From Diploscapter coronatus (lineage: Eukaryota; Nematoda; Chromadorea; Rhabditida; Rhabditidae): 64,000 bases of DNA. Position 1 is the first letter of the stretch. Each line of letters begins with the position of its first letter. The stretch covers positions 39,145,201 through 39,209,200 of the forward strand of contig OZ038422.1 in assembly GCA_964036155.1 (NCBI GenBank). Reading direction: 5' to 3'. The translations under genes and the position numbers were made by a program. Positions 1 to 10,267 of this stretch are shown here, piece by piece. Below the pieces are notes generated by a model. That model was not told the DNA's origin. It saw only the letters and a program-made list of their open reading frames with translations, and did no database searches.

Positions 1-140
1 AAAAGATCACTGACCAATTCCTTCTTCCTCTGGAGTAGTTCCATCAGCTCCGGGTCGTCCTCATCCAGCTCCATGTCGAGGTCCAATTCCTCCTCGACAT
101 AGTCCCCGTTCCGACTTGAATTCGAACTTTCATCCGACAT
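1..140 (-). CDS. 5' end of an acidic protein gene, cut by the window edge
   Basis: An open frame begins with ATG at 140 and runs off the left edge without a stop, giving about 46 residues. It starts MSDESSNSSRNGDYVEEELD and continues with Asp/Glu-rich sequence, then a short Leu/Lys-rich stretch (ELMELLQRKKEL) that may begin a helix. The AT-rich DNA upstream of the ATG and the abrupt change in composition support a true start. I do not recognise the family; acidic N-termini like this occur in many nuclear proteins, but no function can be assigned from 46 residues. Any downstream exon lies outside the window. Confidence 0.6.
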   Translation of the reverse strand, partial: MSDESSNSSRNGDYVEEELDLDMELDEDDPELMELLQRKKELVSDL

Positions 141-995
141 TTTTTTTATTTCTAGAAAATCGAATACTAGAACTAGATCACATTCATGAATTTTATTGTT
201 AGTAGAAAGTAGCCGAACCAGAAAACTTTAGAAATTCATTAGAAATTGATCGATGGGAAGAGAAAATATGAAAGTGGCTTGAGCGCTTGTGTATTTTCGG
301 AGGGGGCGGGATTTGGGCACGAAAAACTGTAATTCGCAGGCAATGAAAGTGATTGAATGTTTCTTGAGTTTCAAACCAGCAAGATCAAGCAGACCCATCA
401 GGTGCCAGCCAATATATATTAATATTCTAGCACGGTAACCTCTAATCCCTAACTATATACTCATTATATATAACCAAGTATTTATTCATAATTAGTAAGT
501 GAAAATAGAAAGAATTGAGCAATATAGAATTTAGTAAATTTGGAATTATTACTGCATTTACAGCTTATCAAAGTTGGGAAGAATAAATTGTGATTTGTAT
601 AGAGAGGATAATGCACAGAACAATAAAACAATTGCAGGGAATAAATAATAGAGAACACTTTTGTCCAATCTCATCCTTTAGTTCAATATCAAAATTTTAT
701 TCAGTTAACCATAAACATGGAAAAAGTTTGATTATATAAAGTGGACTCTTCTAGAAGAACTTTCAACGAAATTCTACGTTCATAAACTGCAATTTTACGT
801 GAAAATAAGAAATGAAAAATGTGTGTTAGTTATTGCAAAGTTGTCATCTAGGAAGTAAGGCTCGAATGTGCGAGTTATTCGAAGATATAATGAAGTTCCC
901 GAGATGCAATTCTGCAATTACAAGCATGTCGCATTATATCGCAAGTGAAAGTTGTTCTAGGAAAAGCGTTAAAAGTTGAAATTTAAAAATGGATC
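141..995. other. Intergenic, nothing recognised
   Basis: AT-rich sequence upstream of the gene that ends at 140. I see no coding exon, RNA gene or clear repeat. It presumably holds the promoter of that gene. Confidence 0.5.
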
Positions 996-998
996 ATA

Positions 999-1629
999 TA
1001 GTCCATTGTAAAAAACTTGACAGTCGCAGTGCCCTTCGCACAAGAGGGCGGTGCGAACAGCACGCTTCCCGCTCGCGTCGCGGCATGCATTGCGAATTCA
1101 TTATTCAAACTGGATTTCCACTTTCATTTATTTTTTCAATGTTTTCATCCGTGATTTTTATAAGTATTCAGTAATTATCGATAATTACCTTTAGGTGATT
1201 CAATGAACAGCCATTTTTCACTTATTTTTCTCGTATTTTGCAGTGATTTTTTAAAATAGATTTTTGAATTTCTTCTTCAAAATTGTAATAATTATCGATA
1301 ATTAGCAGATAATTAGAACATAATTACAGATACAGGTTTTAGTTTTGTTTATTTCGTGTTTTCCGTGATTTTTTATCGTTTTTCTCGATAAAATGATTTC
1401 TTGAGTATAATTTCTCAGCAAAATTCTGTAATTATATCCTAATTATCGATAATTACCGAATAATTATAGAAATCACGGATGAAAACATTGAAAAAATAAA
1501 TGAAAGTGGAAATCCAGTTTGAATAATGAATTCGCAATGCATGCCGCGACGCGAGCGGGAAGCGTGCTGTTCGCACCGCCCTCTTGTGCGAAGGGCACTG
1601 CGACTGTCAAGTTTTTTTACAATGGACTA
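999..1629. mobile_element. Palindromic MITE with about 170-bp terminal inverted repeats
   Basis: The ends are inverted copies: the left arm (about 999-1168) reads tagtccattgtaaaaaactt at its tip, and the right arm (about 1458-1629) is its reverse complement. Both arms contain the same GC-rich block with 'gtgcccttcgcac'. A TA dinucleotide flanks each end (997-998 and 1630-1631), consistent with a TA target duplication as in Tc1/mariner-type elements. The interior is AT-rich with repeated 'taattatcgataattacc' motifs and no credible ORF, so it is a non-autonomous element. The one ORF over the left arm is part of the repeat and is not called. Confidence 0.85.
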
Positions 1630-1822
1630 TATTTCGAATTATCTGCTATATTAAATAAAAAGTAAAATGTTACGAACTACAAAAAATGAATTTTTACTAA
1701 AAATCATGTTGCCACCTGCTTTTTTGATCCAAATTTCTCGATAATAAACATTCACATGTTTCATTACAAATTCTTTGAGCAATTATTTAGACAATATGAT
1801 TTTAGACTAACAATTATTCATT

Positions 1823-2476
1823 TCACCAAAATTTTAAACGGCCCCCCCAAGAACTACCCTTGTCTTTCTGATTTACTTTATTTCGTGAATCGTTAGACCA
1901 GCCTGGTTGGCCGGTAGTATTGTATCTTGGTTGGTGAGTCTGATTAGGGAAAGTTTGCGCATAAGTTGGTGGTAAATGATATGAATTTTGTTGATATCTA
2001 GTTCCTGCAAAATATGGATAGTAGTTGGGAAATGTGCTAAATTGATTAGAATAGGTAGGTTGATCGATTGAAGATCGCAATGATAGCGGGCAAGGGTCGT
2101 CTAGGGGTTGGTGAATTGGATACGTGTTGAGCGGTATATTTCGTCTTCCATATGGGTCATGGACTTGATGCGATCCTTGCTGGTACTGTCCGAACGCATT
2201 ATCCTGCCTTCCATGGTAAGGATCGTTAATTGGTCTATGTTGTTGTCGTTCATTTCCATAATAAATCCCTTGCTGAGCGAGACCTTGAGGATAATTAAGC
2301 TGATTGTATGGCTGTGAATAATTGGGCAAGTAGGGTGGAGGTTCATAGGGTTGTCTATATCTAGGCGGGTAAATTTGTGGCTGTATTTGTTGATATCCTG
2401 CCAATGGCGGCAGAAATCGTGATGGATGCCTCTTTTTCCTATTTGATTGCGCGTCAACAACCTTCTCCGAACCCAT
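1823..2476 (-). CDS. Orphan Pro/Gln/Tyr-rich low-complexity protein, 217 aa
   Basis: A single open frame of 217 codons with strong biased composition: Pro, Gln, Tyr and Asn dominate residues 25-190, with recurrent PY, QPY and YPQ motifs, a basic N-terminus (about residues 12-17, RKKRH) and a C-terminus ending GGRLKFW. This composition resembles prion-like or RNA-granule proteins, but I recognise no family. The ATG at 2476 lies inside the tip of the MITE at 2470-3392, and an in-frame TGA sits directly upstream, so either the element supplied the start or an original upstream exon has been separated or lost. No intron is evident in the frame. It could be a real orphan gene, a 3' exon of a disrupted gene, or a chance ORF; the sustained composition argues against chance. 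Confidence 0.5.
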   Translation of the reverse strand: MGSEKVVDAQSNRKKRHPSRFLPPLAGYQQIQPQIYPPRYRQPYEPPPYLPNYSQPYNQLNYPQGLAQQGIYYGNERQQHRPINDPYHGRQDNAFGQYQQGSHQVHDPYGRRNIPLNTYPIHQPLDDPCPLSLRSSIDQPTYSNQFSTFPNYYPYFAGTRYQQNSYHLPPTYAQTFPNQTHQPRYNTTGQPGWSNDSRNKVNQKDKGSSWGGRLKFW

Positions 2477-3392
2477 TCAAAAGGGGTTTTAAAAAACAAA
2501 AAAAGCGGAGGTTGTTTTATTCATGCAAAGCGCTCTATTTGTATCCAAAAGTGATTCGTATGAAAGGAGATCAATAAAAGAAGATCAGCCAATATTTTAA
2601 TAATCCCGATGCCCGTTGCTTGTACATCACAAGTAGAAATATTTCGGCGACTGATTCCATATTTGAGAGACTTTCACCTGCGAATACAACCGACGTGCCT
2701 CCTTTGAACTTTCTTAATAAGAATATTTCTGTGCTAACGCACAAGTAATGTTTTGTTTTTATCACATGATATAGCTCTTGCTGGGAAGATATTTATTCTT
2801 GTTCTTTTCGCTCGTTCTAATATAACTTTTCTTATTCACCGTTTCCAAGTAAAATGATTATTCTAATCACCGACATTCGCAGGACATCTGTTTGGGAAAA
2901 GGTACTGTCCTCTTGCCACTACCTTGCAGAACCCAGCAGGGCATTAGAATTTCTCTATTTCTCTAATGGATATCTAAATGACCACTTATGAGTTATCTAT
3001 AGGACGAAATAAAAGATTAGTAAAATTTGCAAATTAGTGGCTCAATGCTGTTTTGTGAGATCACTCTAGTGGATAACTGGTTGATCACTGAAAGAATATT
3101 CCCCGATTGTTAAATGTGCATTCTACAGGAACATTTTAAAAAATTAATCAAACTATCTAAGAGGCGCGTCGGTTGTATTCGCAGGTGAAAGTCTCTCAAA
3201 TATGGAATCAGTCGCCGAAATATTTCTACTTGTGATGTACAAGCAACGGGCATCGGGATTATTAAAATATTGGCTGATCTTCTTTTATTGATCTCCTTTC
3301 ATACGAATCACTTTTGGATACAAATAGAGCGCTTTGCATGAATAAAACAACCTCCGCTTTTTTTGTTTTTTAAAACCCCTTTTGAATGGGTT
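2470..3392. mobile_element. MITE with about 226-bp terminal inverted repeats
   Basis: Arms at 2470-2696 and 3167-3392 are inverted copies with few mismatches; the outer tips read aacccattcaaaaggggttt. The unique centre is about 470 bp and contains no coding sequence. No matching target-site duplication is visible in the immediate flanks, so the superfamily is undetermined. The left tip overlaps the first seven bases of the Pro/Gln/Tyr-rich ORF. A related string ('gaatacaacc') also occurs near 5147 next to the 3' end of the GTPase gene. Confidence 0.8.
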
Positions 3393-3648
3393 GATCTCTT
3401 TTCATTTCAAAACGAAGTTTTGACTCTAAAAATATCTGCAGAATCCGAAATAGCATGCAAGTAATTCGTGTTCAGCGTGGTCGATCGATGTTGGTGGGTT
3501 TCAGGAATTATAGATTCCGACAATTTTGGCGTTATTCAAATAATTTTGATCAATTCGTGAACCATGTAGGAATATTTCCGAATCGATCGGAGCACTTTCT
3601 GGCTGATTAGAACATTTTCTGGACCTCCTGGAACATTCCTAATTCAGA

Positions 3649-4145
3649 ATCCACTTGTCGACGTCAAAATCCGATTTTTCGTCGTCAATCAGACGCTAGA
3701 ATGGCTTATCTATCAATTCTCTACGTTTTTGTGCAAAAAGAAAGAATTTCAATTTTTGACTTCAGAATCCTCACGTCGACGTCAAAAGATGATTTTTCAT
3801 CGTCAATCAGATGCTAAAATGACTTGTCTATCAATTTTCTGCATTTTTGTGCAAAAAAAAGAATTTCAATTTTTGACTTCAGAATCCATTTTGTTGACGT
3901 CAAAATTCGATTTTTCGTCGTCAAACAGACGTTGAAATGAATTGTCTATCAATTTCCTGCGTTTTCGTGCAAAAAAAAAGAATTCCAATTTTTGACTTCA
4001 GAATCCATTTTGTTGACGTCAAAATGCGATCTTTCGTCGTCAATCAGACGCTAGAACGATTTGTCTATCAATTTCCTGCGTTTTCGTGCAAAAAAAAGAA
4101 TTTCAATTTTTGACTTCAGAATCCCCACGTCGACGTCGAAAGATG
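3649..4145. repeat. Tandem repeat, about 4 copies of a 120-bp unit
   Basis: Each unit contains a GACGTCAAAA block, 'tcgtcgtcaatcaga', 'tgtctatcaatt', then 'gtgcaaaaaaaagaatttc' and 'tttttgacttcagaatcc'. Copies start near 3655, 3775, 3895 and 4013, with a partial fifth near 4132. Short ORFs across it arise only from the repetition. Confidence 0.8.
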
Positions 4146-4149
4146 ATTC

Positions 4150-5072
4150 CTCATCTTTACTAATTTTTGCAAAAAATATTTGGGGCTCGTTGAGCCGAAC
4201 CCCAGCGGCGATCACTCGCACACTTCAGGGCACCCCTTTTCGGCTGTGAACTTGACAACCATTTGCGCCGTATCGTAGACAGTTTCAAATTTCGAAAATA
4301 ATGCATTGACGATATCCGGCTATTGACAGCTGGAACTTTGAAACGTCATAGCTCACCAAGGGATCATCGGATCTCGGATCTGTAAAAAGCACTAGAAAGC
4401 CCAATCCAGGCTCTACAACTTTGGTTAACATCGCGCAGACGACTTATTCGGGAAAATTTTGAGATATTCCAGAAAGTCGAAATGCGACTTTCAGGAGGCT
4501 GTCACGAAAATTTTTGTTAGTAAAAAATCCCAAATTTGGATATTTTTAGAAAGTACTCATCAAGTGCTATCTAATTACAAAATTCGAGCGTTTCTACTAT
4601 TCGTTTTTATACTCTAACTTTGGCTCGAAAATGAGATATTTGGACTTTCAAACTACCGTAACTCGCTAATATCTGAACCAAAATCGGCGTTCTTTTTTTT
4701 AATCGACGTGGAATGGCGAGCTCTACAACATATTAAAAATGGTGCGGCTAAAAATCGATTTAAAGAAAGTTATTTCCGAAAAATCACTTTTTTCGAACTT
4801 TGGAGTACTGTAGCTCCGCCCCCATATGTCGAAAATGACCCATTCTTTGCGCGCAAGTAGAACTTCTATAGGCCTCTCGATTAAAAAAAACCCCATCGAA
4901 AACGGATTAAAACTGAGAGAGAAAAATCCGCACAACTGATTTCGTGACAGAGATCAGAAAACACCACTTTTTGAACATGACCTATGTCGATATCTCGATC
5001 TCTGATATAGTTTCGACCCCGGAAAGTACACCAGGGTTTTCGACCACGCTGAACATGAATCTGACATCGAAA
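4150..5072. other. Non-coding spacer between repeat and GTPase gene
   Basis: No exon is supported. A motif close to TCGACcacGCTGAACAcGAAT occurs at about 5046-5066 on the plus strand, inverted at about 3465-3490, and in diverged form near 10385-10410, so this is probably old repeat DNA of one family. Confidence 0.4.
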
Positions 5073-8000
5073 TTAGCTTTCAAAATCAATCAGAATGAGT
5101 TTTACATCGATTTTTATGGTCAAACTGTCACGCATTGTTAAAAGCGAATACAACCTCCGCCGGCCGCCTTCGGCGGCCGGCTGATAGCTAAAGTTGACCT
5201 TCGTACCATTGAGCGTCGCATCGAATAACTTTTTGATGTCTGACCCGTTGAGTTCGAGCGATTCGAGTTGTGTCTGCATTTTCTTGATCTCGTTTGCATC
5301 AACTTGCTTCGCCTCCCCAGTTTCCATCATATTCCCCAGCACCCGCTTTGTTTCTTGATATTCCGCTAATTGTTCCTTCAATCTTTCCAACCTATTCAAC
5401 AGATCCGGATTTTTTGTGTTGTCATGCTGTCGTTCGACTTCCTTGATGTTGAACTTCAGGTATTCTTCTATGGCGTCATTATAGGGAACAATTGCATGGG
5501 CCCTCAGAAATGCTCCAAATTTTGCACAAATTTCGTCAATTTTCTTCTGCTCCTCTTTATACTTTTCAACACGATCCTTGCGACTTTGAATAGCAATCTC
5601 CTGCATTTCGCGAGCGGTCATATTATCTTCTAGAGCTTGCTTAGTGACTGGATCTTCAACCATTACGGTTACCTTTTCTTGGAAGTAGGTTATGTGCATG
5701 TGCAAATCCCATGGACACGAGCATTCTATGCATTTTAAATCCGAGTCCATAGCAGCGCATTCTTGTAGTTCCGTATTTGGGACTGTTTCTGGTGTCACAT
5801 TAGTCAGGTAACAGGGATCGTGACATATCTGCGTGTAGATCGTGTTCAAAACGTTCGTATTCGGGAGTGTCTGGGTTTCGACACAATTGACGCCTGTACA
5901 TACTGTTCGTGGATATCCTAAGTCAATCACACTCAAACCGATCTGTGGAATCATAAGCATTCCCTGCAGATCGACGTTTCTCAAATCGAGCCTTTCAAGC
6001 TGCATCGTTTCGTCGTTCAGAACTTGAATGTTGTCTTGAGTGTTCTGACTTATATCAGCCAATGGCTTGGAAAGCATTAGGATGAGAGCTCTGGCTTCAT
6101 TCAGAGAAACGGTTTCCTTGACCATATGAGGTGGCACATCCTTTTCGAAATGGTCCAGCATCCGGTTGGTTTCCTTTACAGATTGCGTCCAGCTATTCTC
6201 GTAGCTTCTCTTGTCCTCATCAGTAAAATTTTCGCCTGCATGTAGGCAGCATAAAAATCGAAAAGCCTCATTATCCATGCAGTAGATTGTGTCATTATTT
6301 GTGTGAATTTCGACACTTCGGTTTTGTTTAAGTTCATCGAGGAATCTATTTAGCGCGGGTAAAGTATCACCAGGGCGATAGAAAGTGGATCGTGCATTCG
6401 TAAAACAAAATACAATATTAGCAGCGGCAGAAACGTGCAAGTGAGTCAGCAATTCATTGATGCAGTACCTGAAGACGACGTTCAGTCTTGCGTTATTCGG
6501 TTTCAACAAAATGCAAATTCCATGAATTTCGGGGACGTTGGCGATGTATTGTAGGATGGCATTGAAATTTCGATCATCCATGGCCTGGCCTCTCGTGTCG
6601 CCTATTCCTGGCGTGTCGATGAGTCGAATCGTTCTATTTCCGGTGTAGAAGACGTAACTGACAGGATCTTGGGTACAAGACTCACCATCCACGAATGATT
6701 CGCCCTTAGATTGTCCAACTATGATAGGCTTTACTTTCTGTTGTGAGTCAGTGATGGTAAATTTTGACGGGACGAGGTAAATCTGCTTGCCAGTCTCAGC
6801 TTCGTTCAACGTTTTGTAAGCCAGATAGTTTGCGAATCCATTTATCCACGTACTCTTCCCCACACCGGTTTCTCCAAGTATCAAAATATTAAGTTCCTTG
6901 CACGGTTTGATTTGCTTGACGAGAGAAGTCAAGTACTTATCATCAAATCCAATGAAATCGAATCCATGTTTCGGATCGGAACACCGGAATTGAAATGAGT
7001 TGATAGGAGCAAAGCCGCAATCGCAGTGGAAGTTATGATTGAAATCGTATCGAATTTTCTCTCTGCAATCGCAGCAGTACCATTCACATTTGTTTTTCGA
7101 GCAGAAGTCGCCTTTCATTGATTGAGGGCAAATCATATCGGCATCGGCACGTTTCATAGGTTTCTCACTCGCTTTCTTACGATCTTCGACGCATTTGACT
7201 AAACATTTCTTCTGCTCCTCAAGTGCATCTCTATAACAGTCAGTAGATGTATAGGAACCTTCTCCATAATAGCAAATTCGATTTCCTTCTGGGACTTTTT
7301 CTTGCTCCGAAAGTTTAGGCTGAAATTCGAGATCGGCAAAAATGCAGGGCATTGATTTCTGATTGACTATTGCTTCGAAGTATCGTTTGTTATCTGACAG
7401 GTCTTCAGGATTGTTCCAGGAGCAAAAGAAAATAAAGCATTCGTTTATGTTGTTTTTTTTGCGTTCAGTATCAAGTGTTGAGTCTTTTCCGACATAGCGC
7501 ACCCCTTCTTTCTCAAGAAACGCGATAAAGTTGATCTTCTCGCGTGCAGGTGTTAGATGATCTACAAATGTAGTGATAGATTTTTCCGAAACTGCACTTT
7601 GATTGTATCCATGAATGAGTTTGGAGAGGTCATGTAGATCCGCTCTACCATTGCGAACTTCTACAATCAGTTGACGAAGTCGGTCTCGAATGATCGATGA
7701 AGATTTTTGGCTTTCATCTACCAGCCAGCTTATTTGTTTCTCGATATCTTCGGTAATGCAATATTTAAATGTTTGTAAGTGGTTAGCAATTTTGCCTAGT
7801 TTTCTTTGAATCTGGGGGATTTCGTCGAATATTTTGACAATTTCTTCGATTGTTTCGCCACTTATTGGCGTAACTTTTTGACTGGCCAAATTTATAGACT
7901 TGAGATAATCCTTGAATGCAGACAACGGCAGGAGGGTGTAGGTGATAGGAACGCCTTTGCTACCATTGGTGTTCGTAATGCTCGATGGTAGATTGTTTAT

Positions 8001-10057
8001 GAATGCAGGAATTTCATCGAAGCTACGTGGCTGATTGGGCAATGATGGATCGACGAAGAATTCATATCTGAAGCCAGGAGGATGATTTCCGCCTCTAACT
8101 CCGTAACCACTGCCGTTCATAATTAGTCCGTCGATCTTAGTCTGAACGTAAAACATTTTGTCATATATTACGTTAGTTTTTTTAGTAAAATATATAAATT
8201 TAACTTGTTGTATGCGATTCAACTGAATTTTATTGAGGAGATACTTTAACTTGTGTATTGCAACCTACTATTATGATACATATATTCTGCGCTATTTGAT
8301 TTTTCCGAGTATTTCTTTTTTCTAATTGTTTTATATAATTTCAACGATGATTTATACCTTTAATGCACTTTTTGCATCGAACTTCGGATCTTCGCTGCTG
8401 CATTTTATATTCGTAATTGCGGTGATTCCCCATTGAATTCCGACGACGACATGCGTAGCTCCAGGTGCACTTCGAATTCCATTCGGTGTGATCACATTGA
8501 GGACATTGCTATTATTGAAATCGATTGTCTCATACTATAATTTATTTATGTTAGAATGAATTTGGTGGAATGTCTTATAGCACCTTGGTGGTCATTTTGT
8601 GCACAAGTGTGGCGCTAGCTTCATACGAATTTGCAGGCGTTGACCATATATAATTACCATATCCATTAACTTGAACAAATCCTCCAAGAATACTAGCCTA
8701 AATTTTTGTAATTAGCCTAATTTTAAAGATTATCCGATATGCCTGTAGTTCTGGTTCGACATTGAGCTGCCTGAGTTTGTCACCAATGGAATCTTGGAAG
8801 AATTGATCGTTGTTGGTGTTATAGACGTCGGTGAGTTGAATTCCGTTGGAAGGAAAATCGTTGCGGAAAAGTCCGACTCCACAGAATTGGTCAGTATGAG
8901 CATCATAGAGTTCACCAAGTTTAGCCATACGACCAAGAGCCTGTCGATAGATTTTGTCGTCTTGAGAGATTCTAAAAATGTCTATATTTTAAACAGGTTA
9001 ACTAAACTCATTTTATAAAATATTGCACATTGACATTCGAATAAAAATTTTACTATTTTAGGGTAGATGCTATAATGAAAACACTTTTCAATAATTTGGA
9101 TAATTGTGCATATTTTACTGGATTTTAATAAAACTAACGACGGATTGGGGCTAATCGGAGCAGCATTCTGTGTATTAGAACCGATCCCATTTGAAAGATT
9201 TGGAAGAACGGACGCGTTAGTCTTAAAAAATTACTTTTTCACATAAAATTGTTTTAATTTAGACTCGTAAATATTTAAATTGCATACCGTTATCGTTTGA
9301 ATAGGCGTTGAGTTAGTTGGTTGAGCAGGAGCGACGTTTGAAGTGATTGACGGATCGGAAAAGTTGATGGAGAGTGAATACTTGCTACTAGTATCTATAG
9401 GCGTCTTTTCGAACGGCTTGTCAACGTTCATCCAATAGTTGAAGTCGGAATCATAGATCTTGACAAAGTTGATCACTCTGTTAGTTGACGTCGGGTCGAA
9501 TTTGGCAAAGGCGGCATCAATAAGATTCTGGACAGTGGCTCCAACAGACAGATTGAATTGAAGTCCCTGGTGAGTTGTGCCGTTGACGATAACGTCAAAA
9601 GTAATACCATTCGACCTTTTCTATAAAAAAAAATGTCTGATTCCTGCGATAAATTGAAAGGTTATAATACATTTATGGAAAATTTCATAATGTTATTTAC
9701 GACATTTATTCTATGACATTACCATTTATTTGAACAGAATGATATTTTATGTTGGATTACTAGATCCGAATCGATATTTTTTAGTGAAAATCCTACCTCA
9801 TTTTTGAAGCGGAATTCGTATTTTTGCTTGTCCGAAACAACGAGAGTGTTCGAGGACAGAGGGATGTCATTGAACTCTTTCGCTCCAGCCTCGCATAACT
9901 TCATTGCCTGCACCGTCAGCCCTCTGCCAGTCCACTTGGCCTTCACCATTGCCTTAGACATGAGCTCCGTGACCTTCGTCCCATCAGGGACTTCGAGCTT
10001 GAACGTTTCATCTTCCGACGAACCTTCGATCAAGAGAATGACGAGAACTTGAATCAT
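5073..10057 (-). CDS. Multidomain SNTX-like / AIG1-type GTPase protein, about 1,412 aa, 7 exons
   Basis: Exons (coding order): 10057-9797, 9620-9288, 9221-9135, 8940-8743, 8697-8584, 8534-8358, 8141-5073; all junctions are phase 0. Residues about 1-87 and 88-175 look like two beta-grasp, ubiquitin-like segments. About 228-450 matches the conserved N-terminal region of stonustoxin/verrucotoxin-type proteins (motifs ALGR, LGELYDA, SILGGFVQVNG, ATHVVVGIQWG). Helical and thioredoxin-like segments follow, as in that family. A Cys-rich stretch (737-785) precedes a GTPase with P-loop GETGVGKST (813-821) and DTPGIGD (899-905). A second cluster (CHDPC, then CIECSCPWDLHMHITY) and a charged coiled coil end the protein. 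SNTX-family proteins include fish venom pore-formers, but most relatives are non-venom proteins of unknown role; an intracellular membrane or defence GTPase is more likely, by inference. The exon 3/4 join is the weakest. The last exon is 3.07 kb without an intron, and the final 30 or so codons run through a GC hairpin. Confidence 0.85.
5160..5180. repeat. Perfect GC-rich hairpin at the 3' end of the GTPase gene
   Basis: A 9-bp perfect stem (CCGGCCGCC / GGCGGCCGG) around a 3-base TTC loop. It is read through in the last exon and encodes part of a Pro-Ala-Glu-Gly-Gly-Arg tail that looks unlike the rest of the protein. It may mark the edge of a mobile element that replaced the original C-terminus. 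Confidence 0.7.
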
Positions 10058-10267
10058 TTATTATCTGAAATAATAAATAGAGATATTGCATCGCTACTAG
10101 AGTATTCATAGCGTTTTTGATTAATTACAGAAAAAGTAATATAGGACAATAAGCAAGCAAGATAGATAAGATCATTTATATACTTTCAATAAATATGATA
10201 CTCAAGAAAGAGAAACTCATAGATTTTTGGAAAAATCGACCAAGCCCAACTTCGGTTTCAGTTTCGT

